DNA from: Jongsikchunia kroppenstedtii DSM 45133
GTDB lineage: Bacteria; Actinomycetota; Actinomycetes; Mycobacteriales; Mycobacteriaceae
NCBI RefSeq assembly: GCF_000380485.1
Contig: NZ_AQYG01000049.1
Coordinates: 343,059-407,058, forward strand
Direction: 5' to 3'
DNA length: 64,000 nucleotides
The notes beneath the pieces were generated by a model. It saw only the letters and a program-made list of their open reading frames with translations. It searched no databases and was not told the origin of the DNA. Positions 46,866 to 54,178 of this stretch are shown one piece after another; position 1 is the first letter of the stretch, and the number at the start of each line of letters is the position of its first letter. The position numbers and the translations under genes were made by a program.

Positions 46866-47384
46866 CTAGCCGACGCGCTGCTTGAGCCAGGTGACCTCGG
46901 CGCCGACGCCGCCCATCCGGTAGGGCTCCAGCGCCTCGTCCCAGGCGGTGCCGAGCGCGGCATCCAGCGCGCCGCCCAGGCCCGCGCCGTCGGCGTGGTT
47001 CTCCAGCAGCGAGCGCAGCTGCATCTCGCCGAGCATCACGTCGCCGTTGGCGCTCATCGATCCGCGCCACAGACCAAGACCGGGTACGTGGCAGAAGCGT
47101 TCGCCATCGACGCCGTCGCTCGGGTTCTCGGTGACCTCGAAGCGCAACGCCGACCATTCCCGCAACGCGTTGGTCAGCCGGGCCCCGGTGCCGACCGGGC
47201 CGACCCAGTCGACGGTCGCCCGCAGCAGGCCGGGATCGGCCTCTTGGGCCGACCATTTGAGATTCGCGGCGGCGTCCAGGGTGGACGACAGCGCCCACTC
47301 GACATGCGGGCACAACGCAGCCGGCGACGAGTGCACGTACACAACACCCGTCGTCACGTCCGCAAACTGGTTCAAGTTGCGCAC
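46866..47384 (-). CDS. DUF3145 family protein
   Basis: 172-aa soluble protein of the actinobacterial DUF3145 family, recognised from FADVTTGVVYVHSSPAALCPHVEWALSSTL, LRATVDWVGPVGTGARLTNALREWSALRFEVTE and WRGSMSANGDVMLGEMQLRSLLE. Function is unknown but the family is conserved among mycolate-producing genera. Start GTG 47384 is preferred because GGAGG ends 8 nt upstream; a GTG at 47393 would touch that site. A TATAAT on the minus strand at 47469-47474 may be its -10 box, without a clear -35. Confidence 0.9.
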   Translation of the reverse strand: MRNLNQFADVTTGVVYVHSSPAALCPHVEWALSSTLDAAANLKWSAQEADPGLLRATVDWVGPVGTGARLTNALREWSALRFEVTENPSDGVDGERFCHVPGLGLWRGSMSANGDVMLGEMQLRSLLENHADGAGLGGALDAALGTAWDEALEPYRMGGVGAEVTWLKQRVG

Positions 47385-47495
47385 CTTCAACACCTCCGGT
47401 CTCGACGAGGAACGTCTTCCCCAACGGCCTTGCGAGACTCAGGTGCAAATATCACATTATTGAGACCGATTATACCCTATGAGACGCGTGTTGCG

Positions 47496-48344
47496 CTAGT
47501 GAATGTTGTTCATCGTGCGAATTTCCGTCACGACGGTGTCGTTGAAGTCGGCCCAGAGCGGCTTGGCCCAGGCGCCGAACGGGCGATCCGTGAGCACCAC
47601 GCACGACGCGCACAACACCGGATCGACCCAGAGGAACGTGCCGGCCTGACCGAAGTGGCCGAACGTCTGCGGACTGTTCGATGCGCCGGTCCAGTGCGGC
47701 CGCTTGCTGTCGCGCAGCTCCGGCCCCAGACCCCAGTCGTTGGGCCGCTGACGGCCATACCCGGGGACGAACCCGTCGATCCCGGGGAACTGCACCGACG
47801 TCTGCTGCGCGTGCAGCTCCGGCGAAATGAGGCGCGGCGACAGCAGCTCGGCCGCGAGCCGCGACAGGTCGGCGACCGTCGACTGAGCGCCGTGCCCGGC
47901 CGGTCCGGTGAGCGCGGTCGCGGTCATACCCAGGGGCTCGCAGACCGCCTCGGCCAGATAGTCGGCGAAACGGATCTCTGTGGCGGACTCGACCGTGTCG
48001 GCCAGCACCTCGTAGCCGGTGGACGAGTAGATGCGTTGCTCGCCCGGCGCCGCTCGGATCTCGTCGGTGGTGAAGTCCAGCCCCGACGCGTGCGCCAGCA
48101 GGTGTCGCACCGTCGATCCCGGCGGACCGGCCGGGGTGTCGAGCTCGACCGCGCCCTCTTCAACCGCGACCAGAACCGCGTGGGCCACAAGAAGTTTGGT
48201 GACCGATGCCAGCTCGTACACCCGCCCGGAATCGCCGAACGCCGCGATCGTCTCCCCGGAAGCGGAGACGATCGCGGCGCCGGCGTTGTCTACCGGCCAC
48301 TCAGCGATGGACTGAAGGGCCGAGGATCCGGGTGTCGAATTCAC
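47496..48344 (-). CDS. Serine hydrolase of the beta-lactamase/DD-peptidase family
   Basis: 282-aa class-C-type serine hydrolase. Ser-x-x-Lys is in YELASVTKLLVAHAV (Ser about 48), the Tyr-x-Ser/Asn element is IYSSTGYEVLADTV, and a late HFGQAGTFLWVDP stands for the KTG-like strand. No signal peptide is present, so it likely acts in the cytosol as an esterase or peptidase, as many actinobacterial members do, and not as a true beta-lactamase. It starts 22 bp after the alcohol dehydrogenase on the same strand, so they probably share an mRNA. Confidence 0.88.
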   Translation of the reverse strand: MNSTPGSSALQSIAEWPVDNAGAAIVSASGETIAAFGDSGRVYELASVTKLLVAHAVLVAVEEGAVELDTPAGPPGSTVRHLLAHASGLDFTTDEIRAAPGEQRIYSSTGYEVLADTVESATEIRFADYLAEAVCEPLGMTATALTGPAGHGAQSTVADLSRLAAELLSPRLISPELHAQQTSVQFPGIDGFVPGYGRQRPNDWGLGPELRDSKRPHWTGASNSPQTFGHFGQAGTFLWVDPVLCASCVVLTDRPFGAWAKPLWADFNDTVVTEIRTMNNIH

Positions 48345-48366
48345 CCGATCACTGTAGTCAGCGGGC

Positions 48367-49497
48367 TTAACGGTCCGCGTCGGTGTAGCGGATGACCCCG
48401 CGAATGTTCCTGCCGTCCAGCATGTCCTGGTAGCCCTCGTTGATCTGGTCGAGGCTGTACTGGCGGGTGATCATCTCCTCGATCTTCAGCTTGCCGATCT
48501 TGTACATCGACAGCAGGTTCGGGATGTCGAGCTTCGGGTTGGCCCCGCCGAAGATGCTGCCCTGCAGGTTCTTCTGCAGCAGGGTGAGCATCGCGAGGTT
48601 GAGCGTCACCTCGGTGTCGAGCATGTTGCCCATGCCGGTCAGCACGCAGGTGCCGTTCTTCGCGGTGATGCTCAGCCAGGTGTCGACGTCCTTGCCGAAG
48701 ACCTCGCCGACGGTGACGACGACCTTCTGGCACATACCCCACTCGGTGGCGTTGCCGATCTCGTTCATCGCCTCTTCGACCGACGCGAAGGCGTGGGTGG
48801 CACCGAACTTGAGGGCCTGCTCACGCTTCCATTCGACGGGGTCGATCGCGAAGACGTTCCGCGCGCCGGCGATCACGGCACCCTGCAGCGCGGCGGTTCC
48901 GACGCCGCCGACACCGATGATCGCGACGTCCTCACCCGGACGCACGTCGCCGCTGCGGGTCGACGAGCCGTAGCCGGTCGGGATGCCGCAACCGCACAGG
49001 GCCGCGACCTCGAACGGGACGTCCTTGTCGATCTTCACCGCAGAGGCCTCGTGGACCACCATGTACGGGCTGAAGGTGCCGAGCAGGGTCATCGGGTACA
49101 CCGGCTGGCCGTCCGCGGTGTGGATGCGGAAGGTGTGGTCGGAGACGGCCTCACCCTGCAGCAGCATGGCGCCGAAGTCGCAGAGATTCGCGACGCCGGC
49201 CTTGCAGGACTTGCACTTTCCGCACGACGGAATGAACGACAGGACGACGTGGTCGCCGACCTCGAAATCGGCAACACCCTCGCCGACCTGCTCCACGACG
49301 CCGGCACCCTCGTGACCGCCGAGGATCGGGAAGCCGCCCATCGGGATGCCGCCGGTCATCAGATGATGATCCGAGTGGCACATGCCCGCCGCTTCCATAC
49401 GGATCTTGATCTCGTGCGCCTTCGGATCGCCGATCTCGATCTCTTCGATCTTCCACGGCGTGTTGAGCTCCCGGAGGATGGCGCCCTTGGTCTTCAC
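48367..49497 (-). CDS. NDMA-dependent type zinc alcohol dehydrogenase
   Basis: 376-aa medium-chain zinc alcohol dehydrogenase of the group with tightly bound NAD that uses NDMA as artificial acceptor. The catalytic zinc ligands are in AAGMCHSDHHLMTGG and GHEGAGVVEQVG; the structural zinc site is SCGKCKSCKAGVANLC; the Rossmann motif is VAIIGVGGVGTAALQGAVIAG. Likely oxidises a primary alcohol or interconverts alcohol and aldehyde in lipid or alcohol catabolism. Start GTG 49497, GAGG 10 nt upstream. It follows the acyl-CoA ligase gene by 124 bp and has a KstR-like box upstream. Confidence 0.92.
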   Translation of the reverse strand: MKTKGAILRELNTPWKIEEIEIGDPKAHEIKIRMEAAGMCHSDHHLMTGGIPMGGFPILGGHEGAGVVEQVGEGVADFEVGDHVVLSFIPSCGKCKSCKAGVANLCDFGAMLLQGEAVSDHTFRIHTADGQPVYPMTLLGTFSPYMVVHEASAVKIDKDVPFEVAALCGCGIPTGYGSSTRSGDVRPGEDVAIIGVGGVGTAALQGAVIAGARNVFAIDPVEWKREQALKFGATHAFASVEEAMNEIGNATEWGMCQKVVVTVGEVFGKDVDTWLSITAKNGTCVLTGMGNMLDTEVTLNLAMLTLLQKNLQGSIFGGANPKLDIPNLLSMYKIGKLKIEEMITRQYSLDQINEGYQDMLDGRNIRGVIRYTDADR

Positions 49498-49603
49498 AGT
49501 TCAGTACCTCTATTCGAATACCATTGCGGCCGGACCGTATCCGGCAAGTGATCGACGGCTCGCGCCGCTTCCGTAAGCGAGCGTAGTCATATTCCCGCAA
49601 AAA

Positions 49604-49617
49604 TGGAACACGTTACA
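49604..49617. promoter_or_regulatory. KstR-like palindromic box
   Basis: TGGAACACGTTACA matches the known mycobacterial/rhodococcal KstR consensus TNNAACNNGTTNNA at all eight fixed positions, 107 bp before the alcohol dehydrogenase start. About one such match is expected by chance in 64 kb, so position is the main support. Confidence 0.4.
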
Positions 49618-49621
49618 GTTC

Positions 49622-51202
49622 TCAGCGCGCCAGACCCGCATCCTTGCCTCCGTACTGCGCCCGCAACGTCGGCTTGACCACCTTGCCGCTGGGGTTGCGC
49701 GGCAGCTCGGGCATGACGACCAGATCCTTGGGATGCTTGAACCGGGCCAGGTTGTCGTTGAGGTAGTCCTCCAGTTCCGCGAGCGTCAGCTCATGCTCCG
49801 GCTTCAACGCGACAATCGCGACGGGCACCTCCCCCCACTTGTCATCGGGCCGGCCGATGACCGCGGCCTCGAGAACCTTGGGATGGGCGAACAGCACGTT
49901 CTCGACCTCGGCGCAGTAGATGTTCTCGCCGCCGGAGATGATCATGTCCTTCTTGCGGTCGACGACGTAGATGAAACCCTCGTCATCCTGGCGGACCAGG
50001 TCCCCGGAATGGAACCAGCCGCCGGCGAACGCATCCGCGGTGCCCTGCTCGTTCTGCCAATAGCCGGACATGAGATTCGGCCCGCGATAGACGATTTCCC
50101 CGACCTGCCCGACCGGCACGTCGTTCATCTCGCCGTCGACGATGCGGGCGGTCACGGCCGGTACCACCTTGCCGACCGACCCCAGCTTGCGCAGCGCGTC
50201 CTTGCCCTCCAGCGCGCAGGTGATCGGCGACATCTCGGTCTGACCGAACACCGCGTAGTTCGCCGCCTCCGGGAAGGTCTCGGCCATCGCCTTCAGCACG
50301 GTGTCCGACGCGGGCGCCGCACCCCAGATCATGGTGCGCAGGGCCAGCTTTCGCGGGTTCGCCTGTTGTGCGGCGCACACCGCCTGCCATTGCGCCGGGA
50401 CCATGAAGATCGAGGTGATCTGTTCTTCGGCGAGCATGTCGAGCAGCGCGTCGGGATCGAACGCCCCGAGCGGATGGATCACCGAGCAGCAGCCGAGATA
50501 CAGCGACGGCGCCATCGCACCGAGCGCGGCGATGTGGAACATCGGAGCCGGGAAGGCGCCCTTGTCGCCCGGGCCGGCCGTGCCCAGCTGGATGCAGGTG
50601 CCCACCTGCGCCTGCAGATTGGCGTGAGACAGCATGGCGCCCTTGGGTTTACCGGTGGTACCCGAGGTGTACATGATCATCGCGGTGGTGTCTTCCGGGA
50701 TGTCGATTTCCGGGAGGTCGGACGCATCCTCGGCGACCAGGTCCGCATACCCCTCCGACCCGTCGCCGGCCATATCGCCGACGACGATCGTCAGATCCAC
50801 ACCGCCGGCCGCCTCCGCGGCGCCCGACGCCAGCGGGGCCAGCATGGTCTCGGTGACGATCGCCTTGGCACCACTGTCGGTGATGAGAAAGGCGATCTCG
50901 GCCGGTGACATCCGAATGTTGACCGGCACCGCGATGGCGCCGATGATGTTGGCGCCCAGCACCGCTTCCACATATTCGGTGCGGTTGAGCATCACCATCA
51001 GGATGCGGTCGCCGAACTGCACGCCGCGTCGACGCAGCGCCGCCGCGAAGGCATGCGTCCGCCGGTCCAGATCCGCCCAGGTGGTCGCCTGCCCGACGAA
51101 CCGCAGGGCCTCGGCATCCGGCATCATCTGCGCGTGCCGGCGCACGTGGTTGTTCCAATGGTTTCGGCGCGAGCGTTGCGGTTCGGCCAACGATGCAGAC
51201 AT
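49622..51202 (-). CDS. Acyl-CoA synthetase (AMP-forming, FadD-type)
   Basis: 526-aa ANL-superfamily ligase which activates a carboxylic acid to its CoA ester through an acyl-AMP. The P-loop motif is MIMYTSGTTGKPKGAMLSH; other motifs are YAVFGQTEMSP (A5), GWFHSGDLVRQDDEGFIYVVDRKKDMIISGGENIYCAEVE (A7-A8) and the catalytic Lys region PRNPSGKVVKPTLR (A10). The first third is HWNNHVRRHAQMMPDAEALRF. Substrate may be a medium- or long-chain or steroid-derived acid. ATG 51202 has AAGGAGA 5 nt upstream. It follows a crotonase gene by 39 bp, forming a catabolic operon. Confidence 0.93.
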   Translation of the reverse strand: MSASLAEPQRSRRNHWNNHVRRHAQMMPDAEALRFVGQATTWADLDRRTHAFAAALRRRGVQFGDRILMVMLNRTEYVEAVLGANIIGAIAVPVNIRMSPAEIAFLITDSGAKAIVTETMLAPLASGAAEAAGGVDLTIVVGDMAGDGSEGYADLVAEDASDLPEIDIPEDTTAMIMYTSGTTGKPKGAMLSHANLQAQVGTCIQLGTAGPGDKGAFPAPMFHIAALGAMAPSLYLGCCSVIHPLGAFDPDALLDMLAEEQITSIFMVPAQWQAVCAAQQANPRKLALRTMIWGAAPASDTVLKAMAETFPEAANYAVFGQTEMSPITCALEGKDALRKLGSVGKVVPAVTARIVDGEMNDVPVGQVGEIVYRGPNLMSGYWQNEQGTADAFAGGWFHSGDLVRQDDEGFIYVVDRKKDMIISGGENIYCAEVENVLFAHPKVLEAAVIGRPDDKWGEVPVAIVALKPEHELTLAELEDYLNDNLARFKHPKDLVVMPELPRNPSGKVVKPTLRAQYGGKDAGLAR

Positions 51203-51241
51203 GCTTCTCCTTGCGAGGTGAGCGGATGATGAAAAGTTCAG

Positions 51242-52024
51242 TTATTTGGCGCTGAATTGCGCTATGGCACTCCGGAATTCGGCGGACTGGAGCAGCTCGA
51301 TCTGCCCGGACCGCTCGCGCGCGAACGCATCCTCCAGTCCCGCCAGACTGCTGCCGTTCAGCGCCGCCTTCGTCAGCTCCATCGCCCGACGGGGCTTGGC
51401 GGCAATCTTCCCGGCCGCCGTGTCGACGACGGCCTCCAGGTCATCGGGCGGCACGACGGCGGTGATCAGGCCCGCCTCGAAAGCATCGGTGGCAGAAAGC
51501 TTCTCGCCGAGCAGCGCGACCGCAGCCGCACGCGCCCGGCCCATCGCCGCCGCGACGGTGGCCGTGGCTCCGCCATCCGGCATCAGGCCGATGTTCACGA
51601 ACGGCAGCAGAAAATAGGCCTTCTCGCTGGCATAGATCAGGTCGGCGGCGATGGCCAGCGACGCCCCCACGCCGGCTGCCGCGCCGTTGACCGCGGCGAT
51701 CACCGGGACTCGGGTGTCGCGGACCGCGCGGGCGAGGTCGGACCCGCCATCGATCGTCTGCGCCGCGCGCTCGGCTGCTTCCTCGGCGTCCTTGGGCGGC
51801 TCGGCCTGTGCCATGTCGACGATGTCGGCGCCGGTGCTGAACGCCTTACCGACGCCGGTGATCACGACGACGCGCACATCCGGGTTCTCCGACCAGTCGG
51901 CCAGAGTGGCGACGAGCCGATCCGCCGTCGCACCGTCGAGGGCGTTCATCCGATCCGGCCGATCGATCGTCAGCCAACCGATTCCGCGTTCATCGAGGCG
52001 AGTGACCAGGCCCTGCTCCGCCAT
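51242..52024 (-). CDS. Crotonase-family enoyl-CoA isomerase/hydratase-like protein
   Basis: 260-aa crotonase-fold protein. The oxyanion blocks are RPDRMNALDG...AFSTGADIVDM and NGAAAGVGASLAIAADLIYASEKAYF. Neither of the two glutamates of classical enoyl-CoA hydratases is present: the first position falls in GASLAIAADL and the second region is LPFVNIGLMPDGGATATV. The Pro-Asp-Gly-Gly element resembles isomerase-type members such as PaaG. It probably acts in the same acyl-CoA pathway as the downstream ligase and dehydrogenase. Start ATG 52024; a start 16 codons upstream is possible. Confidence 0.9.
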   Translation of the reverse strand: MAEQGLVTRLDERGIGWLTIDRPDRMNALDGATADRLVATLADWSENPDVRVVVITGVGKAFSTGADIVDMAQAEPPKDAEEAAERAAQTIDGGSDLARAVRDTRVPVIAAVNGAAAGVGASLAIAADLIYASEKAYFLLPFVNIGLMPDGGATATVAAAMGRARAAAVALLGEKLSATDAFEAGLITAVVPPDDLEAVVDTAAGKIAAKPRRAMELTKAALNGSSLAGLEDAFARERSGQIELLQSAEFRSAIAQFSAK

Positions 52025-52170
52025 CTGAGTCCATTCCCCTTCTGAGCCGGCCGCCGATGCGAGCCGCGTCACATATCGGCAACTGTGCCGTCAGCGGCCG
52101 ATCCTGTCAAGACGGAGCGCTCGGTAGGTCGGACATCGTGCAGGTCAACCGGCCGCGAGGAGGGTGTCGG

Positions 52171-52938
52171 TCAGCTGACGATGTCGAGACTGTCGATCAG
52201 CCAATGACCGTCGACCAGCTTCAGCGTCGACTTGATACGCGTCAGATATGGCTGGCCGTTCGGGTACATCTTGAGGATGTCCGGGTTGCGATAGGTCTGG
52301 TTCAGGAAGGCGACCACGACTGCACTGTTGGCGGTCATGGACTCGATGCCGACATCGGTGACGACACCTTCCGACGACGCCCCGGTCTGACTGACCGCCT
52401 GCTTCAGCTGTCCGCTGGCCAGCTGGGTCTGCGCGAACCCGCGGGTGGTCACCGCCCGCAGACGCTGGTCCCAGTCGTCGAGCTGATCCGCCTGGAAGGT
52501 GCCGAACTGGACGATCCCGTTCTTGGCCGCCTCCATCACTGCGGAGCGAGCGGCGTCAGTGGGCTGCGACTTGAGGTCGTGCACCTGCTGCTGCAGATCG
52601 GAGCGCTCCGTCCACAGCCAGATCGACAGCCCGCCGGTGATGATGAACAACCCGCCGAGCACCGTGATCAGACTGATCACGACCCCGCGCTTGGACCAGT
52701 CCACCTTCGGCATCCGGCCGGTGACCGACGAGACCCGGGCCGACCGGGCGTCCTTCTTCGCCTCGCGGGCGCGCATCTTCTCGCGGTTGAGGCGGTTCGA
52801 CTCGAGGTACGCCTCGCCGTGGGATGCGTCCACCTCCGGCTGCGGCCCGTCCGGCGCGGCATCGGGTTGGTCGACCTCGGTCTCGTCGGCACGCTGGTCG
52901 TCGATCTTGTCGTCGGGCGAGTTGTCACTGGGGCTCAT
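52171..52938 (-). CDS. Mce-associated-type membrane protein
   Basis: 255-aa protein of the kind encoded with mce lipid-import loci. A charged cytoplasmic N-terminus (about 80 aa, with DDQRADETEVDQPDAAPDGPQPE and an Arg/Lys stretch REKMRAREAKKDARSAR) is followed by one membrane helix (VVISLITVLGGLFIITGGLSIWLW) and an extracellular domain of NTF2-like/Mce-associated type (TDAARSAVMEAAKNGIVQFGTF, ending WLIDSLDIVS). No mce genes are in the window, so it may be an orphan accessory. ATG 52938 is chosen. It is divergent from an acyl-CoA dehydrogenase across a palindrome. Confidence 0.85.
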   Translation of the reverse strand: MSPSDNSPDDKIDDQRADETEVDQPDAAPDGPQPEVDASHGEAYLESNRLNREKMRAREAKKDARSARVSSVTGRMPKVDWSKRGVVISLITVLGGLFIITGGLSIWLWTERSDLQQQVHDLKSQPTDAARSAVMEAAKNGIVQFGTFQADQLDDWDQRLRAVTTRGFAQTQLASGQLKQAVSQTGASSEGVVTDVGIESMTANSAVVVAFLNQTYRNPDILKMYPNGQPYLTRIKSTLKLVDGHWLIDSLDIVS

Positions 52939-52987
52939 CGGCAACCAGGGTACGGCCCACGTCACACCGCAGTATATTGATCCCATC

Positions 52988-53001
52988 CGACCGAACGGTC
53001 G
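52988..53001. promoter_or_regulatory. Perfect palindrome in a divergent lipid-gene promoter
   Basis: CGACCG-AA-CGGTCG, 6-bp perfect arms, lies 49 bp before the Mce-associated gene and 28 bp before the acyl-CoA dehydrogenase start. TetR-type regulators of fatty-acid genes bind sites of this form. TATATT at 52973-52978 nearby may be part of a promoter. Confidence 0.5.
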
Positions 53002-53029
53002 CTCGCTTAGCCCGCACCAGGAGTCTCAG

Positions 53030-54169
53030 ATGCCACAGTTCACCCAGGAACAGACCGAATTCGCCGCCGCCGTCGCCGATTTCTGCAAGCGGGAAGTCGG
53101 AACGCGCGAGCGACGCGACGAACTCACCGATGGTGGCACCAAGCCGCACTCACCCGAGCTGTACAAGAAGATGTGCGACCTCGGTTGGGCCGGAATCATT
53201 CTCGACGAGGCTTACGGCGGTGGCGGCGGCGGTCACGTCGAGATGTGCATCTTCCTGGAGGAGGCCATCCGTGGCGGCGCACCGATCAGCGCCGCAGGCA
53301 CCACGATGATCGCCGCGCTCGCCTACCAGCGATTCGCCAGCGAAGAGATCAAGCAGCGAGTGCTGTCCGGGACGGCTGCCGGCGACGTGCTGTCGATCTC
53401 GATGTCCGAACCCGGGGCCGGCTCCGACGTCGGCGCGCTGTCATGCTTCGCCGAGAAGGTCGACGGCGGCTGGAAGATCAACGGCCAGAAGACCTGGTGC
53501 AGCAACGCCCATATCGCGGCGAGCATTCTGCTGATCGCCCGCACCGACAAGTCGGGTAAGAAGCACGAGGGAATCACCCAGTTCTTCGTGCCGACCGATA
53601 CGCCGGGTCTGCAGATCAGTCCGATCGACACCCTGGGCGGCAAGGAGGTCAACGACCTCTACTTCACCGACTGCTTCCTCCCGGACAGCGCCGTGGTCGG
53701 CACCGTGGGCAACGGCTGGACTCAGCTGATGAGCGGACTCAACACCGAACGGCTCATCGTCGGCGCGCTGCAGGTCGGGCTCGCCGAGCGGTCCTTCGAG
53801 TACACGCTCGACTACATCAAGAACCGCGAGCAGTTCGGCCGGCCGATCGGCTCGTTCCAGGCGCTGCGGCATCGGATGGCCGATCACGCGACCGACATCA
53901 CCTGCGCGAAGGAACTCGTCTACAGCATGGCCCATGAGGCCGACGCGCATCCGGACAAGATGTTCGCGCGGGAGGCGTCGATGGTGAAGCTGAAGACCAC
54001 TGAGGTCGCCAAGACGATGGCGATCGACAGCATGCAGATGATGGGCGGCTACGGCTACAGCACCGAATTCGAGGCCGAGCGGATCATGCGGTCCGCGATC
54101 ATCGGAACCGTGGTCGGCGGGGCCAGCGAGGTGCAGCGCGACATCATCTCGAAGACCTACGGGCTCTGA
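53030..54169 (+). CDS. Acyl-CoA dehydrogenase
   Basis: 379-aa FAD-dependent acyl-CoA dehydrogenase, which forms the first double bond in beta-oxidation and passes electrons to ETF. Blocks: LSISMSEPGAGSDVGALSCFAEKVDGGWKINGQKTWCSNA (FAD/substrate binding), RLIVGALQVGLAERSFEYTLDYIKNREQFGRPIGSFQALRHRMADHATDI, MQMMGGYGYSTEFEAERIMR. The C-terminal segment is VVGGASEVQRDII: Gly stands where many members have the catalytic Glu, so an alternative Glu (as in isovaleryl-CoA dehydrogenase) may be used. ATG 53030, CAGGAG 6 nt upstream. Convergent with lysX 9 bp away. Confidence 0.93.
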   Translation: MPQFTQEQTEFAAAVADFCKREVGTRERRDELTDGGTKPHSPELYKKMCDLGWAGIILDEAYGGGGGGHVEMCIFLEEAIRGGAPISAAGTTMIAALAYQRFASEEIKQRVLSGTAAGDVLSISMSEPGAGSDVGALSCFAEKVDGGWKINGQKTWCSNAHIAASILLIARTDKSGKKHEGITQFFVPTDTPGLQISPIDTLGGKEVNDLYFTDCFLPDSAVVGTVGNGWTQLMSGLNTERLIVGALQVGLAERSFEYTLDYIKNREQFGRPIGSFQALRHRMADHATDITCAKELVYSMAHEADAHPDKMFAREASMVKLKTTEVAKTMAIDSMQMMGGYGYSTEFEAERIMRSAIIGTVVGGASEVQRDIISKTYGL

Positions 54170-54178
54170 GCGATTCGG

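Noticed and set aside
46569..48395. 608-aa plus-strand frame opposite sulfurtransferase, DUF3145 and serine hydrolase
   Set aside because: Crosses a hairpin and three well-supported genes; composition is that of an antisense frame.
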